This document shows, one piece after another, positions 26,452 to 35,418 of a stretch of 64,000 nt of DNA. The stretch is from Bradyrhizobium sp. NFR13 (GTDB lineage: Bacteria; Pseudomonadota; Alphaproteobacteria; Rhizobiales; Xanthobacteraceae): NCBI RefSeq assembly GCF_900114605.1, contig NZ_FOTP01000011.1:1-64000 (forward strand), given 5' to 3'. Positions within the stretch are counted from its first letter, which is position 1, and each line of letters starts with the position of its first letter. Below the pieces are notes generated by a model. That model ran no database searches. It was not told the origin of the DNA and was given only the letters and a program-made list of their open reading frames with translations. A program made the translations under genes and the position numbers.

Positions 26452-27930
26452 GTGTCCCATCGTTTCACGCGCCGCGATTTTACCGGAGCGGCCGGCGCAC
26501 TGGCTGCCGGCCTCGCCGTCCCGACTGCGAAGGCCGAGGCTCAAACAGCCGCGACCACACCGGCGGCGCTTGCCAACGACCGGCATTTTCCGGCGGATTT
26601 TGTCTGGGGCACCGCAACGTCGGCCTATCAGATCGAGGGCGCCGTCTCAGCCGAAGGCCGCGGCCCCTCGATCTGGGACAGCTATTCGCACACGCCGAAC
26701 AAGATCCGTGGCGGCGGCAACGGCGACCACGCGGTGGATCATTTCCACCGCTACAAGGAAGACATCCAGCTGATGAAGGCGCTGGGCGCCAAGGCCTATC
26801 GCTTCTCCATGTCATGGTCGCGCGTGTTTCCGACCGGCGTGGGTACGCCCAATCCGCAAGGGCTGGATTTCTACAATCGTCTCATCGACGAGCTGCTCAC
26901 CAATGGGATCGAGCCATACGCCACGCTGTATCACTGGGATCTACCACAGCCGCTGCAGGATCGCGTCGGCGGCTGGGCGTCATCAGATACATCGAAGGCG
27001 TTTGGTGATTATGCCGCTTATGTGGCGCAACGGATCACTGACCGTGTGAAGAACATTTTCACGATCAATGAATGCGCGGTCTTCGTCGATTTCGGCTATG
27101 GCAGCGGCCCGGTCGAGCTCGCGCCCGGTCTGAAGCTGCCGCAACCGCAGCTCAATCAGATCCGCCATCACGTCGCGCTGGGCCACGGATTGGCCGTGCA
27201 GGCGATCCGTGCCAATGGACATGCCGGCACCAAAGTTGGCCTCGCCGAAAATATCGCGTCCTGCGTCCCGGCCATCGAAACACCGGCCAATATCCGCGCG
27301 TCTGAAATCGCAACGCGCGAGATGAATGGTGGCTATATGACCGTCATTCTCGAAGGCAGATATACCGATGCATTCCTGGCCTATGCGGGCAAGAATGCGC
27401 CGAGCTTCACGGCAGAAGAGCTGAAGATCATCTCCTCGCCCTTAGATTTCGTCGGCCTCAACATCTACATGCCGCACCATTACGTGGTGGCGAGTGATGA
27501 CCAGCATGGCTTCGCATTGGTGCCGTTCCCGACCTCGTTCCCGCGCATGGATTCAGACTGGCTGCGGATCGGGCCGGAAGCGCTGTATTGGGCGCCGCGC
27601 AATGTCGCCAAGGTCTGGAACGTCAAGCAGATCTATATCAGCGAGAACGGTACATCGGCCGCCGACCGGCCGGCTGGCGACGGTAAGATCCATGATCTCG
27701 ACCGCGTCATGTATCTCAGGAACTATCTCACGCATCTGCAGCGTGCGACGTCGGAAGGCATTCCCGTAGCGGGGTATTTCCACTGGAGCCTGATGGATAA
27801 TTTCGAATGGTCGGATGGCTATGAAAAACGCTTCGGTCTCTACCACGTTGATTTCGAGACGCAGAAACGAACGCCGAAGCTCAGCGCGGAGTTTTACCGG
27901 AGTTTGATTGCGGCGAATGCGCTGGTTTAG
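26452..27930 (+). CDS. Tat-exported GH1 beta-glucosidase
   Basis: A 492-residue family 1 glycoside hydrolase. Residues 1-32 form a twin-arginine signal (RRDFTGAAGALAAGLAV), unusual because most bacterial GH1 enzymes are cytosolic. The fold starts FPADFVWGTATSAYQIEGA. The acid/base is Glu207 in TINECAV (family norm is NEP) and the nucleophile is Glu398 in YISENG. The GTG start follows AGGAG. It would release terminal glucose or a similar sugar from beta-glycosides in the periplasm. It lies 30 bp behind the siderophore-interacting gene, probably by chance. Confidence 0.9.
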   Translation: MSHRFTRRDFTGAAGALAAGLAVPTAKAEAQTAATTPAALANDRHFPADFVWGTATSAYQIEGAVSAEGRGPSIWDSYSHTPNKIRGGGNGDHAVDHFHRYKEDIQLMKALGAKAYRFSMSWSRVFPTGVGTPNPQGLDFYNRLIDELLTNGIEPYATLYHWDLPQPLQDRVGGWASSDTSKAFGDYAAYVAQRITDRVKNIFTINECAVFVDFGYGSGPVELAPGLKLPQPQLNQIRHHVALGHGLAVQAIRANGHAGTKVGLAENIASCVPAIETPANIRASEIATREMNGGYMTVILEGRYTDAFLAYAGKNAPSFTAEELKIISSPLDFVGLNIYMPHHYVVASDDQHGFALVPFPTSFPRMDSDWLRIGPEALYWAPRNVAKVWNVKQIYISENGTSAADRPAGDGKIHDLDRVMYLRNYLTHLQRATSEGIPVAGYFHWSLMDNFEWSDGYEKRFGLYHVDFETQKRTPKLSAEFYRSLIAANALV

Positions 27931-27939
27931 TTCGCACCG

Positions 27940-28087
27940 TCGTTCCGGGGCGCGAGCGCCAGCGAGCGAACCTCAGCCACTCCAATTGGAGTGGCGGGGA
28001 ACCTTGAGATAGTTGAAACGCTGGTTAGCTCACATTTCGAGATTCCGGGTTCGCGCCGCGCTGACGCGTTATGCGCCCCGGAATGAC
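27940..28087. repeat. Intergenic palindromic repeat, copy 3
   Basis: CGTTCCGGGGCGC at the left end faces GCGCCCCGGAATGAC at the right end, with GAGATTCCGGGTTCGCG inside. It fills the space between two convergent genes, as expected for a transcript-end repeat. An inner palindrome CCACTCCAATTGGAGTGG is shared in part with the 2130 region. Confidence 0.75.
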
Positions 28088-28093
28088 AGTGCT

Positions 28094-28945
28094 TTACAGT
28101 AACTTTCCATCCGCCCCGAAGAACGGATGCGGGCCATCGAAGTCACCGATCGGCACCTGATGGGTGACCAGATGGCCGCCCTCCTCGCCGTCTGGAAACC
28201 AGACATGCAGGTGGAAAGCCGGCGGCTCGACGCGGAAGGACGGCGGACGCAATTCGGCGATGTCGAGATCGACCGCATGGTTCGGCGCCGGGCAGATGGT
28301 GGCAACGACGCCAGCAAATGTCGCGAGCGTCGCACGATGGACGTGGCCGGCAGCGATGATCCGGACCCGCGGATGTTTGCGGATGATGGCCGCGAGCTCA
28401 TCCGCATTGAACAGGTCCTGCACGTCCATGTGTTCGATACCCGTGCGGAACGGCGGATGATGCAGGAACAGCAAAGCAGGCCGCTCGCGCGATGATGCCA
28501 GCGTGGCGTCCAGCCACTCCAGCGTTGCCGCCTCGAGCGTGCCATGCGGTTTGCCTGGAACATGCGAGTCCAGCAGGATGATATCGAGCGGACCAACCGT
28601 CCGCGCCTGATCGAGCGGGCCCGACGACTTCGCATAGGCCCAATCAGGAAATGCCGCGCGCATCGTGCCGCGAGCGTCGTGATTGCCGGGCACGCCGATG
28701 AACGGGATCTTGAGTGGCGCCAGCAGTCGCCAGAGATGCTCGTATTCGCCGGGCGTCGGCGTATCGACAAGGTCACCGGAGATGACGACTAGATCGGGGC
28801 GCGGATCGAGCGCGTTCAGCTCGGCGACACAGCGCTCCAGCGCCTTTGCCGTATCGACCTTGCCATAGGCCAGCTCGCCCGGCGCCTTGATATGCAGATC
28901 GGAGATCTGCGCGATAATGGTGGGCTCGGAATCCGGCTTGGACAT
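28094..28945 (-). CDS. GpdQ/CpdA-like metallophosphodiesterase
   Basis: A 283-residue two-metal phosphodiesterase with all ligand motifs: DLH (SDLHIKAPGELAYG), GDLVD, GNHD, HHPP and GHVH. Similarity to Enterobacter GpdQ glycerophosphodiesterase looks strong (ISDxH ... YG; HHPP...MD). The ATG overlaps the stop of the ABC ATPase gene (TGATG), so it belongs to the five-gene ABC operon. No signal peptide, so it acts in the cytosol. Inferred role: hydrolysis of an imported phosphodiester. cAMP cleavage is the alternative. Confidence 0.85.
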   Translation of the reverse strand: MSKPDSEPTIIAQISDLHIKAPGELAYGKVDTAKALERCVAELNALDPRPDLVVISGDLVDTPTPGEYEHLWRLLAPLKIPFIGVPGNHDARGTMRAAFPDWAYAKSSGPLDQARTVGPLDIILLDSHVPGKPHGTLEAATLEWLDATLASSRERPALLFLHHPPFRTGIEHMDVQDLFNADELAAIIRKHPRVRIIAAGHVHRATLATFAGVVATICPAPNHAVDLDIAELRPPSFRVEPPAFHLHVWFPDGEEGGHLVTHQVPIGDFDGPHPFFGADGKLL

Positions 28946-30006
28946 CAATCTTCTTTCGGCAGCACACGAACCGCTTGAGGCGTGACCGACAGGCCGACGC
29001 GCTCCCCTGCACGCACATTGATGGTGTTCGGCGCGTCCACCGTCAACGGCTGGTTCGCCGCACCCGTCACCACGAGACGCTGGCGATCACCGATGAAGGC
29101 GACGCTTTCGACCGTGCCGCGCAGGAAGGCGTCCGCCTCGGCGACAATTCCGATGGTCTCCGGACGGATCATCGCCACGGCCGCAGCGTTGTCGGCGGCG
29201 TTATCAAGCGCCAGCCAGCCGCCGGGCAGCGTCAGCCGACCGCCCGCCACCGGCCCTTCGACAATATTGGCGGCGCCGACGAATTCAGCGACGAAACGGT
29301 TCTGGGGAGCAAAGTAGATTTCCCGCGGCGTACCGATCTGAGCGATGGCGCCCTTGCGCATCACTACAATGCGATCGCCGAGCTCCATCGCTTCGGCCTG
29401 ATCGTGTGTCACATAGATCGCGGTGATCCCGAGCGAACGCAGCAGGCTGTTGAGTTCACTGCGCAGCCGGTCGCGCAGCGAGGCATCAAGCGCCGTCAAC
29501 GGCTCGTCGAGCAGCAGCACGCGTGGACGCACGGCCACCGCGCGCGCCAGCGCAACACGCTGGCGCTGGCCACCGGACAATTGATCGATCCGGCGGTTTT
29601 CGAGCCCGCCGATATTGGTCAGCGCGACCATCTCGGCGACACGCGCCGCGCGCACGGATTTGTCGACGCCGCGGATCTTCAGCCCGTAGCCGATATTCTC
29701 GGCCACCGTCATGTTGGGAAACAGCGCATAGGACTGGAACACCATGCCGACATGACGCTGCTCGATCGGCACCGCGGTCATGTCGGTTGTGTCGAACAGC
29801 ACACGACCGCCCGCATCGGGCGTCTCCAGCCCGGCGATGATCCGGAGCATGGTGGTCTTGCCGCAACCGGAGGGGCCGAGCAGAACCAGCGTCTCGCCTG
29901 ACACGATATCCAGCGAAGCCGGTGCCAGCGCCTGCGTGCCATCCGGAAAGGTCTTGCCGCAATTCTGGATGTGAACGGACGCACCGTGTCCCGCAACAGC
30001 GCTCAT
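28945..30006 (-). CDS. ABC transporter ATP-binding protein (PotA/FbpC type)
   Basis: A 353-residue importer ATPase: Walker A GPSGCGKTT, signature LSGGQRQRVALARA, Walker B VLLLDEPLTALDA, switch THDQAEAMELGDR, and a C-terminal TOBE-like domain (from about residue 245). The start at 30006 overlaps the stop of the permease upstream (ATGA). The same frame continues far upstream, but that is shadow of the permease. Fourth gene of the operon, coupled to the phosphodiesterase. Confidence 0.9.
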   Translation of the reverse strand: MSAVAGHGASVHIQNCGKTFPDGTQALAPASLDIVSGETLVLLGPSGCGKTTMLRIIAGLETPDAGGRVLFDTTDMTAVPIEQRHVGMVFQSYALFPNMTVAENIGYGLKIRGVDKSVRAARVAEMVALTNIGGLENRRIDQLSGGQRQRVALARAVAVRPRVLLLDEPLTALDASLRDRLRSELNSLLRSLGITAIYVTHDQAEAMELGDRIVVMRKGAIAQIGTPREIYFAPQNRFVAEFVGAANIVEGPVAGGRLTLPGGWLALDNAADNAAAVAMIRPETIGIVAEADAFLRGTVESVAFIGDRQRLVVTGAANQPLTVDAPNTINVRAGERVGLSVTPQAVRVLPKED

Positions 30007-30788
30007 TTCGTCTCGCCCTTCTCGGCAAACATCTGCATCGCCACCAGAAGGGGCACAATCATGATGAAAAAGATCAGTGTGTAGGCGGATGCCACTTCGA
30101 GCCGCATCGACGCGTAACTGTCGGCGAGGCCGACCGGCAGCGTTTTGGTCAGCGGCGTATGCAGCATCCAGGTGAGATTGAATTCGCCAAGCGACAGCGT
30201 CACCACCATCAGCGATCCGGCGAGAATGCCCGGCATCGCATTCGGCACGATCACGTTGCAGAAACGCGTCCATGGCGAGGCACCGAGCGACGCCGCGCCC
30301 TCGTCCAGCGTCTTTATGTCCACCGAAGCGAATACCGCCATCACCGAGCGCACCATGAAAGGCATGGTGAAGACCACATGGCCTGCGAGGATGAACAGCC
30401 AGGACTGCCGGAAGCCGCCGAAGCCGCCATAGGTCAGCAGCAGCGCCAACGCGATGGCGAGGCCGGGGATCGCCAGCGGCAGCGTGATGATCTCCTCGAT
30501 CACGCGCGACAACCTCCCGCCCTTCACGTGTAGCCCATAAGCCGCGGGCACGCCGACCACAAGCGTCACCGCTAGGGTCGCGAAGGCGATCAGAAACGAC
30601 AACCCGATCTCGCCGGCGTAGAGGTTCCAGACCTGCACCACCCATTGCAGCGTGACGCCGGACTGGATGCCACGGAAGTAATTGACGGTGACACCGGCGG
30701 TAATCGACAGCACCACCGGCACGACGAGAAACGCCGCAACGAGCAACGTGAATCCGAGCTGGCTAGCGAAAATCAGGCGGTCGCGCAT
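30003..30788 (-). CDS. ABC transporter permease (second of pair)
   Basis: A 261-residue inner-membrane protein of the PotC/PhnV type with about six helices and the EAA loop DEGAASLGASPWTRFCNVIVPNAMPGILAGS. It begins four bases after the first permease's stop codon and overlaps the ATPase start, so the genes are coupled. It forms the membrane channel with the gene upstream. Confidence 0.88.
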   Translation of the reverse strand: MRDRLIFASQLGFTLLVAAFLVVPVVLSITAGVTVNYFRGIQSGVTLQWVVQVWNLYAGEIGLSFLIAFATLAVTLVVGVPAAYGLHVKGGRLSRVIEEIITLPLAIPGLAIALALLLTYGGFGGFRQSWLFILAGHVVFTMPFMVRSVMAVFASVDIKTLDEGAASLGASPWTRFCNVIVPNAMPGILAGSLMVVTLSLGEFNLTWMLHTPLTKTLPVGLADSYASMRLEVASAYTLIFFIMIVPLLVAMQMFAEKGETK

Positions 30789-30792
30789 CGGC

Positions 30793-31608
30793 TTACCCCG
30801 CCGCCGCGACAGCGCCGCCGCTCATCGAGCGGGCCAGTGCGAGGATCGCCCAGGCGATCACACCGAGTCCGATCGACAGCGCCGCCGAGATCGCGAAATT
30901 CGCCGCCAAGGTGAACTCGGTATAGATCAGCATTGGCAGCACATCGATGTTTGTCGCAAGTGTGAAGGCTGTGCCGAATGCGCCCATGGCTGTGGCAAAG
31001 GCAATCGCGCCCGAAGCGACGAAGGCGGGCCCGAGCGCCGGCAACACCACATCGCGCTGCACCGCCCACGGGCTCGCACCGAGCGAACGCGCCGCCTCCT
31101 CTAACCCGATATCGAGCTTCTGCACCGCGGCCATCACCGTGAGGATTACGCGCGGGATCGAGAAATAGAGATAGCCGAGAAACAGGCCGAAGATTGAATA
31201 AGCGAACACAACTTTCTCGCCCGTCACCGCAGCGGTGATAGCACCGATCAGGCCCTGACGTCCGGCCAGCAGAATGATCAGGAAGCCGACCACGACCCCA
31301 GGAAATGCCAGCGGGAAGGTCAGCATCGCGATCAGCACGGCGCGGCCGGGGAAGCGATGACGCTGCAGGAACAGGCCGGCGATGGTGGCAATCACCAGCG
31401 TGGCGATGGTCGTCGCCGCGGCGAGCACGACCGTATTGATCAGCGTGGCGCGATAGCGCGGCTCGGTGATGATCGCGAGATAGGCGGACACGCCGCGCGA
31501 TCCGCCGGCGCCCACGGCGAGCAATTGCGCCATCGGCAAGAGGAAGAAGGCTGCTGTCACCACCACGAGCGGCAGCAGGCAGATCCAGATGAAATTACGG
31601 TGCGACAT
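30793..31608 (-). CDS. ABC transporter permease (first of pair)
   Basis: A 271-residue inner-membrane protein of the PotB/PhnU type with six helices and the EAA loop EEAARSLGASPWAVQRDVVLPALGPAF. The ATG at 31608 (MSHRNFIWICLLPLVVVTAAFF) starts directly with a helix and is preferred over the frame extension. A strong hairpin separates it from the binding-protein gene. Confidence 0.88.
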   Translation of the reverse strand: MSHRNFIWICLLPLVVVTAAFFLLPMAQLLAVGAGGSRGVSAYLAIITEPRYRATLINTVVLAAATTIATLVIATIAGLFLQRHRFPGRAVLIAMLTFPLAFPGVVVGFLIILLAGRQGLIGAITAAVTGEKVVFAYSIFGLFLGYLYFSIPRVILTVMAAVQKLDIGLEEAARSLGASPWAVQRDVVLPALGPAFVASGAIAFATAMGAFGTAFTLATNIDVLPMLIYTEFTLAANFAISAALSIGLGVIAWAILALARSMSGGAVAAAG

Positions 31609-31614
31609 GAAACT

Positions 31615-31644
31615 ATGGTGCCCCTGCCCCCGCCGGGGCACCAT
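31615..31644 (-). terminator. Intercistronic hairpin between binding-protein and permease genes
   Basis: A 10-bp perfect stem, ATGGTGCCCC / GGGGCACCAT (31615-31624, 31635-31644), lies between the binding-protein stop and the permease start, with no U tract. Such hairpins in binding-protein operons usually shield the upstream mRNA from 3' decay or attenuate read-through. Confidence 0.6.
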
Positions 31645-31650
31645 TCTGCA

Positions 31651-32673
31651 TCAACGGACTTCGGCGAGATAGCGGTCGCTGAAGCCTTTCTGCGCCAGCT
31701 CCATCTTGCCCCAATCCACGCTCTTGGCGCGGGCATATTCGCTATCCGGCAGGAACTTGGCCTTCACGGCTTCCGGTAGTTCGATCTTGCGGGCTGGACG
31801 CAGGTAAGCATTGGTCCAGATCGCCTGGCCCTTGTCGGACAGCAGATAGTCCATGACCTTCTTGGCCTTGTCCTTATGCGGCGCGTTCTTCACAAGACCA
31901 ACCACATAGGGAAACACGACCGAGCCTTCGCAGGGAATGACGAATTCGAAATTGCCCTTCTCGGAATATTTGGCGCGATAGGCATTGAAATCATAGTCCA
32001 ACAGGATCGGCATCTCGCCGGAGACGACGCGGGCATAGGACGTCTGCTTCGGCACGATCGCGTCGTTCTTCTTCAAGTCCTTGAAGAAGGCGATGGCCGG
32101 ATCGAAATTCTGGTCAGTGCCGCCGAGCGCGAGATTGACGGCAACCGCGCCGACATAGCCGACGGCGGCCGACGTCGGATCGAGATAGCCGACCATGCCC
32201 TTGTAGTCGGGCTTGGCGAGATCCTTCCAGCACTTCGGCACCGGCTTGCCAGCGAGGGCATCCTTGTTGACGAAGAAGCCGAGCGTGCCGGAATGGATCG
32301 TGGTCCAGTAGCCTTCGGAATCCTTCAGGCCGGCATCCACCTGATCCCAGCCAGCGGGCTTGTAAGGCTCGAGCGCATCCTGCGCCTTGGCCTTCATGCC
32401 GAAGGTGACGCCGAAATAGCCGATGTCGCCGACCGGATTGGCCTTCTCGGCGAGGATCTGAGCCAGCGCCTGGCCGGAATTCTTGTTGTCATGCGGCATC
32501 TCGATCGAGAGGTCGGTCTTCACCGCCTTGATCATCGACGCCCAGTCGGCCCATTCCGGCGGACAGTTGTAGCAGATGACATCCGCAGCACGAGCGGGCT
32601 GCGATAGGACGGCGAGCGCCAGCGCGGACAGAGCAAATACCAAGCGGAACGGTTTCACGGCGATCGTCTCCAT
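31651..32673 (-). CDS. ABC transporter periplasmic solute-binding protein (family 1 type)
   Basis: A 340-residue binding protein with signal peptide (METIAVKPFRLVFALSALALAVLS ... ARA). Mature start is ADVICYNCPPEWADWASMI; the CxxC-like pair CYNC near the N-terminus is uncommon and could form a disulfide. Body is PotD/FbpA/PhnS-like (GYFGVTFGMKAKAQDAL, GTLGFFVNKDALAGKPVPKCWKDL, MDYLLSDKGQAIWTNAYLRP). It is the first gene of the operon with two permeases, ATPase and phosphodiesterase. Ligand unknown; a phosphorus compound is suggested only by context. Confidence 0.85.
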   Translation of the reverse strand: METIAVKPFRLVFALSALALAVLSQPARAADVICYNCPPEWADWASMIKAVKTDLSIEMPHDNKNSGQALAQILAEKANPVGDIGYFGVTFGMKAKAQDALEPYKPAGWDQVDAGLKDSEGYWTTIHSGTLGFFVNKDALAGKPVPKCWKDLAKPDYKGMVGYLDPTSAAVGYVGAVAVNLALGGTDQNFDPAIAFFKDLKKNDAIVPKQTSYARVVSGEMPILLDYDFNAYRAKYSEKGNFEFVIPCEGSVVFPYVVGLVKNAPHKDKAKKVMDYLLSDKGQAIWTNAYLRPARKIELPEAVKAKFLPDSEYARAKSVDWGKMELAQKGFSDRYLAEVR

Positions 32674-32868
32674 CCTGACGCAGGCTTGAAGGCCGGCGCA
32701 TAGAAGTCTGAGGGGAATGCGTGACGCCCCACTATAGGCCGCACATGAAACTTTTGCGACAAAGCCAACCCGCAGCGGATTTGTGCACCGCAACTCGTCC
32801 GAGACCCGTCGACAACGTCTCGTGGAAGATGTGAAATCGCGTATCGCCGCTGGTATCGGATTGCAGAT

Positions 32869-33282
32869 GTGAAAGAAACGCCCGAACGCGATCGAGGCCT
32901 GCTCGGTCTGGTCGAACGACTCATGAAAAGGCCGGGTGACCCTGAACCGATCAGGCCAGAGCCTGACGCGGACACCAGAGACGGTTTCGGTCCGGTCGTC
33001 GCGGAGGAGAATCCAGCGGCATCGCTGGAGCCGCAACTTGCGGTCGAGAGCACCCGTACGCTTGACCGCTCGGAAATCGCGGATGTGATCCTGCGCGCGC
33101 TAAAGGGTATCGATGGCTGTCCGACAGCCGGCTTCGAGGTGGTTGTCTACGGTACGCGACCCTGGAACGCCATGTTACGCATCACACCGGCAGCAGGATC
33201 GGTTCCGGACGCACGCGCCTGGCGCCAGCGCGTCCAGGACATGGTTCAGCTTTTGCGGCATCAGTACGAGTTGCGCGAATAG
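32869..33282 (+). CDS. Hypothetical protein (137 aa)
   Basis: A soluble protein starting at a GTG. Residues 1-60 are polar and proline-rich, probably disordered; residues 65-137 look folded (LDRSEIADVILRALKGIDGCPTAGFEVVVYG ... WRQRVQDMVQLLRHQYELRE). It is divergent from the binding-protein gene. I recognise no family. Confidence 0.6.
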   Translation: MKETPERDRGLLGLVERLMKRPGDPEPIRPEPDADTRDGFGPVVAEENPAASLEPQLAVESTRTLDRSEIADVILRALKGIDGCPTAGFEVVVYGTRPWNAMLRITPAAGSVPDARAWRQRVQDMVQLLRHQYELRE

Positions 33283-33291
33283 ACCGCAGAC

Positions 33292-33615
33292 CTAACCATC
33301 CATGCGCACCAGCACGACTTCAAACGGGACGCCGGGCCGTTGCTTCACGACACCTGAGCACGCCGCCGTCGTCGTTTTGGATGTCCCAACCAGATCAATC
33401 TCGACTTCATCGATGCCGAAGATCGCTGGCTGGCCCTCCGCATGCCGACGGGTCGCAATCGTCGCCGTGAAAGTATCGCCGTTCTGGATATAGGAGCCGC
33501 TATAGGCGATCACCGTATCGCCGCCCGACAATCGGCCATCAGCCAGCGTGATGATGCCCATGCCTTCCTTGTCGGGAATACGAAACCACGCCGAATAACG
33601 GCCATCCGGGAGCAT
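33292..33615 (-). CDS. Small beta-rich protein resembling GrlR
   Basis: A 107-residue protein whose layout (DGRYSAWFRIPDKEGMGIITLADGRLSGGD, then YSGSYIQNGDTFTATIATRRH, then a second beta half ending EVVLVRMDG) resembles the GrlR small beta-barrel family, first known as a regulator of a type III secretion activator. No type III genes are in the window, so a different partner is likely. Assignment is by eye and moderate at best. Confidence 0.5.
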   Translation of the reverse strand: MLPDGRYSAWFRIPDKEGMGIITLADGRLSGGDTVIAYSGSYIQNGDTFTATIATRRHAEGQPAIFGIDEVEIDLVGTSKTTTAACSGVVKQRPGVPFEVVLVRMDG

Positions 33616-33732
33616 GACGAAGCCTAACTGTAAGTTGCGAGGCGGCCAAGTACCATCAAGCCATCAGAAACACGTTAACGAGATCGGTCGCATTGTAACG
33701 ATCGATCTCGCCTTCTCCGATGTCATGCCGCG

Positions 33733-33981
33733 CTACTTGCCGCCCCCTATATTGCCGCCCTTGATATGGCCCAGCGAGTTGCTGCCATAGGCGGAATTGC
33801 CGTGATTGCCGCTCATCGCCGCATTGCCACGGAAGATTGCGGGACCTCGCATCTGGCCATAGGCCCCGTAATACCCGTGATGCGCCTTGTAGCCATGATG
33901 GACTTTCTTCGCAGAAGCCGCCGTTGCCGTGAAACTCGCGATCATCAGTGCAGCCGCCGCCGTTGCCAGAATCTTTTTCAT
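33733..33981 (-). CDS. Small secreted Gly/His/Tyr-rich protein
   Basis: An 82-residue protein: a signal peptide (MKKILATAAAALMIASFTATAASA) and a mature part of about 58 residues rich in Gly, His, Tyr and Asn (KKVHHGYKAHHGYYGAYG ... NIGGGK). GGAGGG lies 6 bases before the ATG at 33981, deciding the start over an upstream TTG. Likely periplasmic and disordered; the His residues could bind metal. Function unknown. Confidence 0.65.
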   Translation of the reverse strand: MKKILATAAAALMIASFTATAASAKKVHHGYKAHHGYYGAYGQMRGPAIFRGNAAMSGNHGNSAYGSNSLGHIKGGNIGGGK

Positions 33982-34199
33982 GTTCAACCCTCCGTGATGC
34001 CCTTCAGGAAAACGCCGCTCGCTACGTCTCGTTCCGGCACAGATCGTCGCAAAACATGGGCCTTACGATCCCCAGACCTTCTGTCTACGGGCCTGGTAAC
34101 GCTTTGCTGACCATACAAAATGGGTGGCCCCGCCCCCGATCGGTGGTAAGTGGGTGCTGCTTATTGCCTATCAAATAAATTACACCGCGTTCGGATAAC

Positions 34200-35345
34200 A
34201 TGTTGCTTGATCAATCCTCCATTTTTGCAGCGATCGGTCTATCTAGCGCTGCGCTCGCGCTCACATTGCTCGCAACCTGGCTCGTCGCGCGATCCGAGAC
34301 CTATCTGCTGACTTGGTCGATCGGTCTTGCGACCACGGTTGTTGCCGTCATCATCTATGCAGGCTTCGAGCAGTATGATTCGAGGCTACAGCTCGCTGCA
34401 TTCATATTGTTACTCGTCGGCTTCGGGGTGATCTATGCGGGCACCACGCAATTCTGCTCGAACCAGGCCCATTGGATCCGGGCCGCCCTCGTCACCACTG
34501 CAGGGCTCGTTCCGATGATCATCGGCTTTGCGCTTGGTTACACCGGCGTCGGCACGATGGCCGCGAATTTCGGCACGGGTCTTCTCGTTGCACTCTCGGC
34601 TGCGCAATATTGGAAAGCACGTGCCGAAGCACCGTTGCTGATGGTCGCAAATGCGCTGCTCTATCTCGTCACGGCCGCATCGTTCGTGGCTTGCGGTGTC
34701 GAACTCTGGCGCACCGGGCAATTCGTGCTGACCGATCGGCCGATGAATTGGGCAGAACAGTTCAATTCACTGATGGTGATCGTTGGTCTGACCGGGATCG
34801 GTGCGTTGTCCCTGACGATCAACCAGATCCGGACATCGAACCGGCATAAATCGGATGCGATGACCGATCCTCTGACCGGCCTGCTCAATCGGCGCGCGCT
34901 GTTTGGCGAAAAGGTAACGGAGACAGCATCCAATACTGCCATTCTGGTGATGGATCTCGATCACTTCAAGACGATCAACGATCAGTTTGGCCATGCCGCC
35001 GGCGACCGTGTGCTGCGCGCCTTTGCCGAGGTCATCTTCTCGAACATACGCGCCGAAGATGTTGCCGCGCGTCTGGGCGGCGAGGAATTCTGCATTGTCC
35101 TATCCGGGTCGAGCCCAAAAGCAGCGGCCGCTGTCGCCGAGCGCATCCGATCGACGCTGGAGACAAAGACATTCCCGACTTCCGCCGGTGTTATCCACGC
35201 CACGGTCAGCGTGGGGATCGCAATCCGGTCAACCGAGCCCGAAACGCTGCAGGCCTTGCTGAGCCGGGCAGATGCGGCGCTCTACCAAGCCAAGGCGGCA
35301 GGCCGGAATCGCGTGCAGATTTCTGATTTTCATCTGGCCGCCTGA
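34200..35345 (+). CDS. Membrane-bound diguanylate cyclase (GGDEF)
   Basis: A 381-residue protein. Residues 1-200 hold about six membrane helices (an unassigned sensor region, MASE-like). From residue 220 a GGDEF domain follows: DPLTGLLNRRAL, DLDHFKTINDQFGHAAGD and the active site GGEEF at 293-297. The inhibitory I-site RxxD is present as RAED at 284-287, five residues before the active site, so product inhibition by c-di-GMP is expected. No EAL domain. It should make c-di-GMP in response to a membrane signal. Confidence 0.92.
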   Translation: MLLDQSSIFAAIGLSSAALALTLLATWLVARSETYLLTWSIGLATTVVAVIIYAGFEQYDSRLQLAAFILLLVGFGVIYAGTTQFCSNQAHWIRAALVTTAGLVPMIIGFALGYTGVGTMAANFGTGLLVALSAAQYWKARAEAPLLMVANALLYLVTAASFVACGVELWRTGQFVLTDRPMNWAEQFNSLMVIVGLTGIGALSLTINQIRTSNRHKSDAMTDPLTGLLNRRALFGEKVTETASNTAILVMDLDHFKTINDQFGHAAGDRVLRAFAEVIFSNIRAEDVAARLGGEEFCIVLSGSSPKAAAAVAERIRSTLETKTFPTSAGVIHATVSVGIAIRSTEPETLQALLSRADAALYQAKAAGRNRVQISDFHLAA

Positions 35346-35418
35346 GCCACGCGACGCCCGGCTCCACGAAAAATTAAGCACTGGCTGGCAGCGTAAGGTT
35401 TTTCGGCAGAATGCCCCG

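Noticed and set aside
30007-30645. Upstream extension of the ABC ATPase frame at 28945
   Set aside because: It runs through the permease gene in another frame; the ATG at 30006 in an ATGA overlap is the real start.
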